This document shows positions 23,784 to 32,989 of a DNA stretch of 64,000 bases, piece after piece. The position numbers and the translations under genes were made by a program. The first letter of the stretch is position 1. Each line of letters starts with the position of its first letter. The stretch spans positions 62,001 through 126,000 of the forward strand of contig BPGO01000007.1 in NCBI GenBank assembly GCA_026003075.1. The letters are read 5' to 3'. This stretch comes from Fimbriimonadales bacterium (GTDB lineage: Bacteria > Armatimonadota > Fimbriimonadia > Fimbriimonadales > GBS-DC). Below the pieces are notes generated by a model. It was not told the DNA's origin. It made no database searches and was given only the letters and a program-made list of their open reading frames with translations.

Positions 23784-26700
23784 ATGAAGCTGTCGCTCAG
23801 AACGCTGCGCCGCACAGGGCGCACTTGGGTAGGTAAAACGGTCGCTCTTACGCTGTGTGTCGCGCTGACACTGCCCCCAACCTTCGGCGTCGCCGCTGAA
23901 CTGGAACGCCACCACCCGAAACGGGGGGGGGGGTAAACACTGAACATAGTACCACTGTCAACTGGATCGCACTCGCGAAAACCGCGCTTGCATTTCTCCC
24001 CGCCTATGTTAGCCTCGCTCTCGCTGCAACTCCAGACGACCCCATTACGGGCGACGACGGGGCGATTACTATCGCCGAAGCCAAGCCCTTGCTCTTCCCA
24101 CCTGCGCCGCTGGGCACAGGCACACCCTACCCGTGGCAAGGCGCGTTCCCTGTCCCCTACGGCGTCGTGAACCCCGCCAACGGCAACCTGATGCTCACAT
24201 TCACCCTCACTGGCTGGAGCGGCAAGGGTCCGAATGTGGACTTCACGCTGTTCTATAACCACCAAGACACCCGCTCCACTGAACTCGGCGTCGGCTGGCG
24301 ACACAGCTTCCTCGCGTCCGTGCAAGAAGCAGGCACGGCGGTCTGGATGGGGCGCACCTACCGCTTGGTGCATCTGCACGAACCTGACGGACGCCTGCGT
24401 GTGTACTACTGGAAAGGCAACACGATTAGCGGCGCGGGCGACCCGATGCGCGGCGTGGACGACATTCTGGAGAAACTGGAGGATGGACGGTATCGTCTCA
24501 CGCGGCGCAACCAGATGAAATGGGACTTTGACGCGGCAGGGAAGCTGCAGGCGATTCGCGATTTGCAGGGTCGTGCGCTGACGCTGACCTACAACTCCGA
24601 CGGCACGCTGCAGAAAGTTTCGGACGCTGCGAACCGCGAGCTGCAGTTCACCTACGAGAACGGACGCCTGCGCACGATTACCGACCCGCTGGGGCGCGTG
24701 TGGACGCTGCACTACAACGCAGCGGGGCAACTGGAGCGTATCCAAATGCCTGACCTCGTTTATGAGGGTACCGTGGAAGCGACGAATGTCGGGTTCGAGT
24801 TTGCTTACACCAGCGGCGTGCTGACACAGATTACCGACCTGATGGGGCGCACTGTGAACTTCGCTTACGAAAACGGCGAATGGAAGAGCTTTGCAGCATC
24901 GGGCGGTTTGTCAGGTGGCATGGGCGCGCAGGCGCCCGGCGGCAGCAACCCGTGCAACCTGCAAGGCTTTTCGCGCGTGCGCACCTATGAGGCAGGGGGC
25001 AGCACGGTTTCCTACGCCTACGACGCTTACGGACGCCTCGCTGTGCTGGCGACGCCGCCCAGCGCAACAGGTCAGCCGTGTCGGCACACGCGCTTTGGCT
25101 GGGACGACACGACCTTCCGCATGCTCTGGCGCGAGTCGCCCAGCGGCGCACGCTGGAGTTATGTGTACGATAGTCGCGGGAACGTGCGTGAGATGACTGA
25201 CCCTGCGGGGCGCAAGGTGCGGCTGGGCTGGAACAGCCTGAACCTGCTGGAGTGGGTGCGCGACGATATGACCCCGACGGGCTTTGACCGCCTGCGCTAC
25301 CTCTACTCGCCGGATGGGCAGGGGCGACTGGAGCGCGTGCGTCAACTGGCAGGCGCGCCGCATCGCAACGAGACGCCCACCTACGCCGAGACGGTGCTGC
25401 ACTGGCAGGATGGGCTGCTGGACTATGTGGTGGATGCACGCGGTAAACGCACGGCTGATTATGGCTATGACGAATGGGGGCAACTCACCAGCGTGGCAGA
25501 CGCGCTGGGCAACACCGACAGCAGCACGCGCAACATACTGGGCTGGACGACGCTCAGCACCGACGCCAACGGCAACACGATTACCTATCACTACGACAGT
25601 TGGGGACGGCTGCGCCAGAAAATCACCCCGAACGGAACCGTGACCTACACCTACAACTTGAACGGGCAGATGACCACGATGGTCGACGCAACAGGTAAGA
25701 CCGAGTGGGTCTACAACGCTCAGTCAGGGTTCTTGGAGAGCGAGACGCGCTCGCGCTCAGTGAATGGGCAGTACCAGGTAGTGTGGCAGGTGCGCTACGA
25801 CTACTACCCCACCACTGGGCAGTTGAAAGAGGTGCGCTTGCCCGACAACACTGAGATTGTCTACACCTATAAGTCGTTCACGGGCGAGTTGGAGACGGTA
25901 CAGCGCAACGGCGTTGTGGTCGCCCGCTACGATTACGATGCGTTCGGGCGGCTGCGGATGGTGGAGCGTCCGCGCAACTTTGACGCGGGCGAACGGGTCT
26001 ACTACGACTATCGTCGGGTGAACAACCGTGAGACGGACGAGCTGGAGCGCCTTCGGTATGTGTCGGCGTCGGGGCTGCTCAGTCCGGGCGGTCAAGTGCA
26101 GGAGACCGAGTGGCGTCGCGAGGAGTACACGCGCGACGGCTTGGGGCGCATCCAGCAGGTGCGCGAGTTCTGGAACGGCGCGCTCTATGCGACGGTGGAG
26201 TACACTTACGACCATCAAGGGCAGTTGGTGAAAGAGACGCGCACGCCTGCGGCGGGCGTTCAGACCGCGGCGTACACGATTGAGTACTGGTACGACTTGG
26301 TGGGCAACCGTTTGCAGCGGGTGCGCACGGTGAACGGGCAGACGCGCACGGATGTGCTGACTTACGATGACGCGAACCGTGTGGCGACGTTGAACGGCGT
26401 GGCGTGGCAACACGACGCCAACGGGAATGTGACGACGCGCGTGATGGACGGCGTGAGTTGGACGCTGAGTTATGACGCGCAGGATAATGTGATTAGCATT
26501 CGCCGCTTGGACGCGCCCAGTGGGGTATCCTATGAGTACGACGGTCTGGGGCGGCGGGTGCGCACGGTGGACGGCGTGGCGAACCAAGTGATTGAGTACG
26601 CTTACTCAGGCAGCACGCTGATTGCAGAGCGTCGCGGGAACGAGTGGGTGCCGATGGTGTACGGGTTGAACCTGTTGCAGCGTGGGGTAGTGAACCAGTA

Positions 26701-27394
26701 CTGGAGTTGGCGCGGCGACTTGGTTGCCACCAACGGCGCGAGCCAGCCCGCTCAGCCTGCGCCTGTGTTGGATGCGTTTGGCGACCTTGTATCGGGCAGT
26801 CCCGATGTGTATGCGTGGAACGGCGGTTGGGGCTATCGGTACGAGGTGGGTACGGGCGGCTTAGTCAAGGTCGGCGTGCGCTGGTATGACCCTGAGATTG
26901 GCAGGTTCCTGCAGAAGGATCCGTGGTTGGGGAGTGTGGCTTATCCACCTACACTCAATCGATATACATACTGTGTTAACGATCCCGTAACCCTAATGGA
27001 TTCTCTCGGAGCCACACCAGATTCTGCCGACCAACAGCAAAAATCGGATATCCCGTTACCTAAACTTCCTAGCAATCCCTTCGACCCCCGTATCCCAATC
27101 GGGGATACAGGAACGCACTTCGATCCCAGAACGGGCAGGATAGGAGCGCCGTTTGAGGCGGACCTAGGCGTGGGCAGCATCAAGGGCGAAATCACTTTTC
27201 CCGTTCCTCTGCCAGGTTCGCAACCTTCTCCGCCAACGATTAGTGGAAGTGTATACATCCCAATAATTAAGCAGGATTTAGGCGGTGGTCTCACCTTTGA
27301 GGTAGGAGCAGGGATTAGTGGTTCTTACACACCGCCTGGTCCTCCTCGTTGGTCTTCCCCATATGCCCGAGCAGGACTCAGCTGGAGTTGGTAA
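23784..27394 (+). CDS. Large secreted RHS/YD-repeat protein, out of frame at an 11-G tract
   Basis: RHS proteins form a beta-strand cocoon around a variable C-terminal tip, often a toxin. The start ATG 23784 (GGGAGG upstream) encodes a signal peptide (basic start, then [19 protein letters not shown]). That frame stops at 23934 directly after 11 G (23923-23933). The rest lies in the -1 frame, open from the tract to 27394; one more G would fuse them into about 1,203 residues. The body has DUF6531-like [15 protein letters not shown], more than a dozen YD repeats (e.g. [25 protein letters not shown]) and the core end [17 protein letters not shown]. The last ~125 residues form a Gly/Pro-rich tip ending in LSWSW with no toxin motif I recognise. 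Confidence 0.85.
23923..23933 (+). repeat. Homopolymer tract of 11 G, candidate phase-variation switch
   Basis: Eleven consecutive G lie between the signal peptide and the body of the rhs gene. With 11 the gene is off. A count of 12 or 9 would restore the frame. It is the longest G tract in the window; others reach 8. Confidence 0.8.
26614..26932 (+). repeat. RHS core repeat, copy A (in the full-length gene)
   Basis: This segment encodes the end of the RHS core. 26703-26932 matches 28966-29195 without gaps (about 10 differences in 230, counted by eye; the first ~110 bases identical). 26614-26917 matches 30506-30809. Confidence 0.85.
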
Positions 27395-27451
27395 GACAGG
27401 GTAGGGAGCAGGGAGACCATCCCTGCTCCCCCTTGAGCAGGAGGTACAACA

Positions 27452-28912
27452 ATGATTATGATGACTATGAAGCGAACGCGGAGGACCATAGCTGCATGGC
27501 TGATAATCAGTGGTCTGTTTCAAGTAGTTCACGCACAACTGCTTAGCAAACCGTTAGCTCTTGAGCTTCAGAGCCTTGAGAGATACCAGACGCTTACGGT
27601 TCAAGTAAAAATCAACGGCGTCCCTACCAGATTGTTCGTAAGCAGCCTGCGTTCCGAGCCACTTATTTTGTTCCAACACAGCCTCCAAATGCTGGACATC
27701 AAAGAGGACGGCGGTGAAGAAGTCCCTGTGCGCTCAGTGGAACTGATAGAAAAAACAGGTGGTACAAGCCGACTAAGCGTTGCAAGCGCCCACGTGGTCA
27801 AAATATCCGATGTAGATGCTTATGTGAGCGGCGTTTCGGGTATCTTGGGTGCTGGGTTGTTCGCGATTGCTCCTGTTGAGATCGACTTTGAAACCAACAC
27901 AATGATTCTGCACAGTCGCTCGCTACGGGAACTGATTGACTCCCAACCAGATGAGTGGACTGTGATTCAACTCAAGAAGCTCCGTGATTCGCGCAGTCCA
28001 TTATACAATCTATTGCCGGTTCGACTCTCGGAGAGCTTAACTCTCGATATGATTATAGCGATTGACACGTGGTACTCAAGGATCCCTGCGAAACTCATGG
28101 CTCAAGCGGATTTAGAAGAACTGCATCCGCTGATGGTCAGGTTTCCAAGCACATCATCTTCGTACTACCTGAGAGGTAAGCTCCGAACGGTGCAGGTCGG
28201 CAACCTTTCCCTGAGGAACTTGATTATGGACTTTGATTTGGACGACACTGTGCCTGTGCTTGGGCTGAGTATGTTTTATGCATTTCACCGCCTCATCATA
28301 GACATGCGCACAGGCGAACTGGCTGTGCATCGTTCTTCCGTCAAGCCAGTCGTGCTGGAGGGAGGCTACACGGGTATCTTGCTTGCTCGCGATGCGAAGG
28401 GGCAGATTTATGTCTCTTCTCTGGACTCGCTATCGCCTGCCGATAGAGCAGGACTCGCTATGGGCGATGTTATCACGTCTATTCAAGGAATTCCGATAAG
28501 CGTACTCTCGCTTGCCGAAGCCCAGAAACTGATTCAGGGCTACGAAGGGCGTCCCGTACAAGTGCAAATACTTCGCGAAGGGCAGGTTCGAGAGATACGC
28601 TTTACTCCGGTGTCTTGGTATCGCGGCGAGCTGAAGGATAGGGACTGGGAGTTGGGATATTATGAGTTGGATGGGAAGAGCTACTGGCTCATTCGCCGCT
28701 TAGCTCCTTGGCTACACGCGTTAGGTTTGCGAGTCGGCGACATCGTCACTAAAATTGATGGTTCCGACATGCGCGAGGCCCTTGCTGCGCTGGTATGGAG
28801 TGTGCGTGGACGCGAAATATCCGTTCGGCGTTTGGGCGGCTCGGACACGCTTGATTTCAAGATTCCTGCCGAATCTTCGCAGCCCGACTCCGTCTCCAAG
28901 AGTGGTGATTAG
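27452..28912 (+). CDS. Exported retropepsin-like protein with two PDZ domains
   Basis: A 486-residue protein with a signal peptide ([18 protein letters not shown]..., cleavage after VHA). The N-terminal ~300 residues have an aspartyl-protease-like fold pattern: a GILGAGLF loop and [14 protein letters not shown] at residues 203-216, which aligns with the usual D-T-G-A-x-x-S-x-I-P but has Trp in place of Gly. The other lobe has VSS where D-T-G is expected, so it is probably catalytically dead. PDZ 1 is near residues 320-385 ([20 protein letters not shown]) and PDZ 2 near 413-475. It sits between the rhs gene and the first orphan core copy. A chaperone, processing or immunity role is possible but unproven. 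Confidence 0.7.
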   Translation: MIMMTMKRTRRTIAAWLIISGLFQVVHAQLLSKPLALELQSLERYQTLTVQVKINGVPTRLFVSSLRSEPLILFQHSLQMLDIKEDGGEEVPVRSVELIEKTGGTSRLSVASAHVVKISDVDAYVSGVSGILGAGLFAIAPVEIDFETNTMILHSRSLRELIDSQPDEWTVIQLKKLRDSRSPLYNLLPVRLSESLTLDMIIAIDTWYSRIPAKLMAQADLEELHPLMVRFPSTSSSYYLRGKLRTVQVGNLSLRNLIMDFDLDDTVPVLGLSMFYAFHRLIIDMRTGELAVHRSSVKPVVLEGGYTGILLARDAKGQIYVSSLDSLSPADRAGLAMGDVITSIQGIPISVLSLAEAQKLIQGYEGRPVQVQILREGQVREIRFTPVSWYRGELKDRDWELGYYELDGKSYWLIRRLAPWLHALGLRVGDIVTKIDGSDMREALAALVWSVRGREISVRRLGGSDTLDFKIPAESSQPDSVSKSGD

Positions 28913-28916
28913 CGTG

Positions 28917-29621
28917 ATGGTATACAAACTGGGTTTACCCCGACTGAATAAGGCAGGCTACTACAGGAGTTGGCGCGGCGACTTGGTTGCCACCAACGGC
29001 GCGAGCCAGCCCGCTCAGCCTGCGCCTGTGTTGGATGCGTTTGGCGACCTTGTATCGGGCAGTCCCGATGTGTACGCTTGGAACGGCGGTTGGGGCTATC
29101 GGTACGAGGCGGGCACAGGCGGCTTGGTCAAGGTCGGCGTGCGCTGGTATGACCCGACGATTGGCAGGTTCCTGCAGAAGGATCCGTGGCTGGGGGATGT
29201 GCATCAGCCCCTCACGCTGAATGCGTATGGGTATTGTACGAACGATCCCGTGAATTACTTTGACCTTGAAGGCTTTCTGAAGGTCAAGGTGAAGATAAAA
29301 GTGGAAGCCAAGGTGACTATAGAGGCTGGCAGCGGAAGCGTTGTACCTGGTGGGAATACAAAAGTTGAAATAAGCGCCTCTGTGGAGGTAGAGGTTGAGC
29401 TGGAAGGTAAGGACATGGAAGAAATTGGGCGGAAAATCCGAAAGATATGGAAAGAGATGTTAGAACAACTAAAGCAAGATCTAGAGGAGCAAGCACGTGA
29501 GCAGGGGAGGAAGAAGCGTTCTTCTGGATCGCAGCAATCCTCTACACCTAGATTTGTACCCCCACTAAGACCTATGCCAGGAATGGCGGAGCGACTCGGC
29601 AGCGGATGGGTATACCATTAA
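28917..29621 (+). CDS. Orphan RHS C-terminal module, copy B
   Basis: A 234-residue product that begins with 16 unrelated residues and then enters the RHS core at the [13 protein letters not shown] point (28966), runs through [17 protein letters not shown], and ends in a new tip of about 110 residues. The tip has a lysine/valine beta segment ([17 protein letters not shown]), an acidic strand, then a charged helix ([18 protein letters not shown]) and a basic tail. No toxin family is recognised. ATG 28917 is 4 bases after the previous stop, so it could be translated by coupling; it lacks the N-terminal YD repeats and signal peptide, so it is more likely a recombination donor than a working toxin. 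Confidence 0.75.
   Translation: MVYKLGLPRLNKAGYYRSWRGDLVATNGASQPAQPAPVLDAFGDLVSGSPDVYAWNGGWGYRYEAGTGGLVKVGVRWYDPTIGRFLQKDPWLGDVHQPLTLNAYGYCTNDPVNYFDLEGFLKVKVKIKVEAKVTIEAGSGSVVPGGNTKVEISASVEVEVELEGKDMEEIGRKIRKIWKEMLEQLKQDLEEQAREQGRKKRSSGSQQSSTPRFVPPLRPMPGMAERLGSGWVYH
28966..29195 (+). repeat. RHS core repeat, copy B
   Basis: Direct repeat of 26703-26932 with no indels and about 96% identity by eye. The identity ends exactly where the variable tip begins. Confidence 0.85.
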
Positions 29622-29669
29622 TCATAATCGGGGAGAGGCTCGTGCCTCCTCCCCACTTGGAGGCGGCAG

Positions 29670-30071
29670 ATGATGAAAACCTTGCGAAACCACTGGCACC
29701 TGTTGAGATTCCACATTCTTGTGGGGATATTCGTACTAGGAACAGGCATAATATCGACGACTATCCTGTACGCGCGTCCCAGTGAACAATCTCCTGAAGT
29801 CGCCTACAAGCAAGAGGCGGCTTTCAAAGGAGATGAGAGCGTACAAGTGAAGCGGTTGAAGTATCGTGTCCAAGTTCGGGTTGCTGGCGATGCTGTCTGT
29901 GTGGAAGGAACTGCTGAGGGCGAGATTGCACTTGCCGACCGTTCGTTGAGTGTGGACGAGGTTCTACCGATTGTGCGTGAAGCCGCGAGGGATACTATCG
30001 ATTTTACTGTTGACGAGTGGGCAGCACGAGCAGGCAAGGTGGTTGAACCAGGACATTGTCGACGGAGGTAG
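29670..30071 (+). CDS. Small membrane-anchored protein in rhs island
   Basis: A 133-residue protein with one membrane helix or signal anchor (FHILVGIFVLGTGIISTTIL, residues ~14-33), then a soluble part with a beta-strand pair (KRLKYRVQVRVAGDAVCVEGT). Unrecognised. GGAGG precedes ATG 29670. Placed just after the copy B tip, the position where an immunity gene is expected. The soluble part has the look of a membrane-tethered periplasmic domain. The next gene starts 7 bases after its stop. Confidence 0.5.
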   Translation: MMKTLRNHWHLLRFHILVGIFVLGTGIISTTILYARPSEQSPEVAYKQEAAFKGDESVQVKRLKYRVQVRVAGDAVCVEGTAEGEIALADRSLSVDEVLPIVREAARDTIDFTVDEWAARAGKVVEPGHCRRR

Positions 30072-30078
30072 CGAGTTG

Positions 30079-30414
30079 ATGTTGGGCTTACTTGCAGGAG
30101 TTATTCTGTGTCTGCTATCCATGATCTTGGCTTCGTACCTGGTGAGGCTGCTTTGGCTCTCTTGTGCGGATATCGAGCACCTCACGAGTGAAAGTGCAAC
30201 GCACAATAGGATGTGGTGCCAGTTAGGATCACGCTTTGGTAGAATATGGGCTGCTTTCGTATCGCTGCTGAGTACTTTCGTAGCAGTAATGATGCTTATA
30301 TACCCTCTTGGCTCGCCAGTCAGGTACGCTTTGATAGGTCTATCCATAAGCTTGGCGTTGCTCTCTGTGGTTATTGCGCTTTGGGCAGAGCGTCTCAAGC
30401 AGCAGATGCACTGA
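30079..30414 (+). CDS. Small three-helix membrane protein in rhs island
   Basis: A 111-residue protein with three hydrophobic segments (LLAGVILCLLSMILASYLV, then AAFVSLLSTFVAVMMLIYPL, then ALIGLSISLALLSVVIALW). Unrecognised. The frame opens earlier (29950), but that part only shadows the preceding gene; GGAGG at 30064-30068 supports ATG 30079. It pairs with the preceding small membrane protein behind copy B and is a second immunity candidate. Confidence 0.5.
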   Translation: MLGLLAGVILCLLSMILASYLVRLLWLSCADIEHLTSESATHNRMWCQLGSRFGRIWAAFVSLLSTFVAVMMLIYPLGSPVRYALIGLSISLALLSVVIALWAERLKQQMH

Positions 30415-30479
30415 CCTAGCCGAATCCACTGGATGTGAGTACGGATTTTCATTGGTCATTACATCGCGCGGAGGGTATT

Positions 30480-30818
30480 ATGATAGACTGCCATGTCATA
30501 GGCGACACGCTGATTGCAGAGCGTCGTGGGAACGAGTGGGTACCGATGGTGTACGGGTTTGACCTGTTGCAGCGTGGGGCAGTGAACCAGTACTGGAGTT
30601 GGCGCGGCGACTTGGTGGCGACCAACGGCGTGAGCCAGCCCGCTCAACCTGCACCTGTGCTCGATGCGTTTGGCGACCTTGCATCGGGCAGTCCCGAGGT
30701 GTACGCTTGGAACGGCGGTTGGGGCTATCGGTACGAGGCGGGCACGGGCGGCTTGGTCAAAGTCGGCGTGCGCTGGTATGACCCGGCGATTGGCAGGTTC
30801 CTGCAGAAGAATTCGTAG
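30480..30818 (+). CDS. Orphan RHS C-terminal module, copy C, with no tip
   Basis: A 112-residue product that enters the RHS core at the [18 protein letters not shown] point and stops immediately after GRFLQKNS, because copy C loses identity with the full gene at 30809 and reaches TAG at 30816. It therefore carries the core end but no tip of its own; the tip may now be encoded as a separate reading frame at 30844. GGAGGG lies 4 bases before ATG 30480; GTG 30435 is another possible start. Confidence 0.7.
   Translation: MIDCHVIGDTLIAERRGNEWVPMVYGFDLLQRGAVNQYWSWRGDLVATNGVSQPAQPAPVLDAFGDLASGSPEVYAWNGGWGYRYEAGTGGLVKVGVRWYDPAIGRFLQKNS
30506..30809 (+). repeat. RHS core repeat, copy C
   Basis: Direct repeat of 26614-26917, longer than copy B on the 5' side and ending at the same core boundary (CTGCAGAAG). 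Confidence 0.82.
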
Positions 30819-30843
30819 GGAAGCCACAAAGAGGGGGTCAACC

Positions 30844-31035
30844 ATGGTTTACGACACGATAAAGCCTCGTAGGATTGGACGGTGGTGCTTCCCCTATGTG
30901 AAAAGTCGGATTGGGGAGGCATCCCCACCTCTCCAAACCATTGCTCGTGATGTTGACTTATCAAAAGGGTACACTTTTGTGTATATACCACCAAAACATG
31001 CGTCTACTAAGTTCCACTTGGATGTGGCAAATTAG
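30844..31035 (+). CDS. Small protein after orphan RHS core C
   Basis: A 63-residue protein (VYDTIKPRRIGRWCFPYVKS, ending FHLDVAN), not recognised. AGAGGGGG upstream supports ATG 30844. It is either a detached tip of copy C whose frame was lost at the 30810-30818 junction, or an independent small gene. It is followed after 11 bases by a membrane protein gene, again the toxin-then-membrane-protein pattern of this island. Confidence 0.4.
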   Translation: MVYDTIKPRRIGRWCFPYVKSRIGEASPPLQTIARDVDLSKGYTFVYIPPKHASTKFHLDVAN

Positions 31036-31046
31036 GAGGAACGAGA

Positions 31047-31538
31047 ATGAGAACATTATCGCCTGAGAGATATCGTTTCTTGGCGTTCATATGCGCCATT
31101 CTACTTGCCCTCACCGTTGAGCGTGTTTTGGTCTTTTTAGAAGCATTTGCACTCGGAATCGGATGGCGATGGCAGATTCCTGAACCGTATCGGTTTTTGG
31201 GGATCGTGCTTTTGACACTCATCACGCTGTCGGTGGCGACGCGCACGGGATGGCTGCGCCAACTTTGCCAGATGTTCGGAGATTATGATGAGTGCCTTTG
31301 GTATATCGGTAGCTGGTGCTGGGCAATGCTTGCAGGCTTGATAGTGGATAGACTGCTGATCAGGTCGGTCGAACTGCGCTTGGAGACCATAATAATAGTG
31401 TTCGCAGGCAGTCTGCTATACACCTATCTGTTGTTTCGGATAGCGCAGTCGCTGTCCTTGAGGTACAGGGCTTGGAAAAGGAAGGTTTTAGGGGATGACT
31501 GGGAGATTGAGGAGTGCAGGCGTGAAGAAAGCCTCTAA
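31047..31538 (+). CDS. Four-helix membrane protein in rhs island
   Basis: A 163-residue protein with four hydrophobic segments (FLAFICAILLALTVERVLVF; FLGIVLLTLITLSVAT; YIGSWCWAMLAGLIVDRLLI; TIIIVFAGSLLYTYLLF) and a charged C-terminal tail. Unrecognised family. TAGGAGG precedes ATG 31047. Position behind a tip-like small gene suggests an immunity or anchoring role; this is inference only. Its 3' end overlaps the next gene in another frame. Confidence 0.5.
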   Translation: MRTLSPERYRFLAFICAILLALTVERVLVFLEAFALGIGWRWQIPEPYRFLGIVLLTLITLSVATRTGWLRQLCQMFGDYDECLWYIGSWCWAMLAGLIVDRLLIRSVELRLETIIIVFAGSLLYTYLLFRIAQSLSLRYRAWKRKVLGDDWEIEECRREESL

Positions 31539-32205
31539 TAAAGAGGTCCCCTCTGTTTCAAGAGGTGAAAATTTACGCCACCAGCTGCGCTCGGCGCGGC
31601 AGCACCCCGACGCGCTAGTACGGCTGGAAACCATCAAGTGGGCGATTCAAGAAGCAGAGGGGGTTGACCTGACCTCCGAGTTGTTGGAGTTCTTGGGAGA
31701 CCCAGACGAACTCGTCAGAGTAGAAGTTCTGCAAGTGTTGGAAGGCAACAGCGAACCGCAAGTCGTAGTTCATTTACTCGGTTTGGCAGTGGCAGACCCT
31801 GATTGGTTGGTACGCGGTTGGGCAGTGACTTGCCTGAGCTATGCAGAGTATCCTTGGCTAAACGAGTTTCTATGGCGCGTCTACAAACGCGAGACATCGC
31901 ATTTTGTGAAAGTACGCGCGTTGGGAGCGCTTGTGTTTCAGGGAGTTTCTGAGGCAGCGCCTCTGCTGATGCAGTACTTAGCGAGCCAGAACCATCATTT
32001 GGTTATCAACGCGGCTCAGGAGTTAGCAGCGGGAGTAGGGCACTTACCTCAAGACTTGATTAGTCGGTTGCTTGAGTCAATGCGCGAGAGGTTGGAGTAT
32101 TGGCGCAGTCGTTCTGCGTGGGCTATCGTTGAAGCTATCGAGCGAAGCCTGGACGATGTCCGCAAGTGTTTGTCAGGAGATGAACGCGGAGAAACCTGTG
32201 AATAG
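31495..32205 (+). CDS. HEAT-repeat-like protein in rhs island
   Basis: A 236-residue protein of repeated helix pairs with HEAT/PBS-lyase character: DPDELVRVEVLQVLEGN, ADPDWLVRGWAVTCLSYA, SHFVKVRALGALVFQG and HHLVINAAQELA. Such proteins usually bind partners. ATG 31495 gives a 44-base overlap with the preceding gene; GTG 31522 with AGGAG 7 bases upstream is an equally good start. HEAT-repeat proteins do occur as immunity or accessory proteins in polymorphic toxin loci, which would fit, but the partner is unknown. Confidence 0.6.
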   Translation: MTGRLRSAGVKKASNKEVPSVSRGENLRHQLRSARQHPDALVRLETIKWAIQEAEGVDLTSELLEFLGDPDELVRVEVLQVLEGNSEPQVVVHLLGLAVADPDWLVRGWAVTCLSYAEYPWLNEFLWRVYKRETSHFVKVRALGALVFQGVSEAAPLLMQYLASQNHHLVINAAQELAAGVGHLPQDLISRLLESMRERLEYWRSRSAWAIVEAIERSLDDVRKCLSGDERGETCE

Positions 32206-32225
32206 TGTGTACATTCTCCTGTGAG

Positions 32226-32333
32226 ATGAGCATGGGTGGCTTGATTAAAGTTGAGGTATCCTATAGAGGACATTTTAGCCTGGATTACGCTGCCCACTTA
32301 GCGCAGGTCAAGACTGTTCGGTTGATTCCCTGA
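32226..32333 (+). pseudogene. Degraded RHS core-plus-tip remnant (35 codons)
   Basis: A short frame starting ATG 32226. Its opening MGGLIKVEVSYRG lines up with the core sequence [13 protein letters not shown], with differences mostly at third positions in the DNA, then continues into a short unrelated stretch ending VRLIP. The stop overlaps the next start as TGATG (32331-32335), suggesting coupled translation. Read as what is left of a fourth core/tip cassette whose neighbour at 32333 survived. Confidence 0.4.
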
Positions 32334-32791
32334 TGCGTAGACAATATACCCTGCTGGAAGAACCACAGGGCGCGGAATATACTGGACTGCTCCGCACCCT
32401 CTCCCGCTTCTGCCAATACGCCCTGTTGGTGGTGCGTCCTGAAATTCCTTTAAGCCCCTATGGGCAAGAAACTTTGCAGGAGTTAGAACAAGATATCGTC
32501 ATCCAAGAAGCGCGTCAGGAGTGGCCTGGCACTCGGCTCTACGGCGGGAACGCCACAGTCTATCTCGTTAGGCTAAGCAGTCGCTCGCTGGAGATCTTGT
32601 GCCAACGCGCTGATCGGTTATATGAGTGGAGCCAACCTTTGCTTCCAGAGGATTTATGCCTGATGCGCACCGAGACGGAGCCGCTACTTGTGAGTATCAG
32701 CCACGAACGCGACGCGTACTTGCTTCTGTCGGACGATGAGAAGCGAGAACTATTGTCTGCCGTGCCGAGTTTTCGTATAGGGGAAGATTGA
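32333..32791 (+). CDS. Unknown protein, candidate immunity protein
   Basis: A 152-residue soluble protein with LLVVRPEIPLSP, WPGTRLYGGNATVYLVRLSSRSLEIL (in two parts) and a C-terminal LLSDDEKRELLSAVP. I recall similar small proteins beside polymorphic toxins but cannot name a family. It overlaps the RHS remnant by one base and is the last gene of the island before housekeeping genes resume. An immunity protein left behind by a decayed toxin tip is the best guess. Confidence 0.5.
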   Translation: MRRQYTLLEEPQGAEYTGLLRTLSRFCQYALLVVRPEIPLSPYGQETLQELEQDIVIQEARQEWPGTRLYGGNATVYLVRLSSRSLEILCQRADRLYEWSQPLLPEDLCLMRTETEPLLVSISHERDAYLLLSDDEKRELLSAVPSFRIGED

Positions 32792-32989
32792 GGGAGCAGA
32801 AAAAGGTGGTCTATACTTAGCGTGTAAAACAGCCTGATTCCGAAAGGCAGGCTCGGTGAGAGGAGGAACATTTTTCAATGAGTGGGATACCTGTCTCTGT
32901 TGAAGAACTCAATCTGCGCTTGTTATAGTGTGTGCGAATGGCAAAGGCTATCGGGTATAATTTAGCCACGCTAAATACAGGAGCCGACG
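32792..32989 (+). other. Gap after rhs island with a weak hairpin and Rieske gene promoter
   Basis: An imperfect repeat AGCCTG/CAGGCT lies at about 32830-32852. A 16-codon frame at 32878-32928 behind GAGGAGG looks like a decayed gene start. TATAAT at 32956-32961 and AGGAG at 32979-32983 serve the Rieske gene. Confidence 0.35.
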
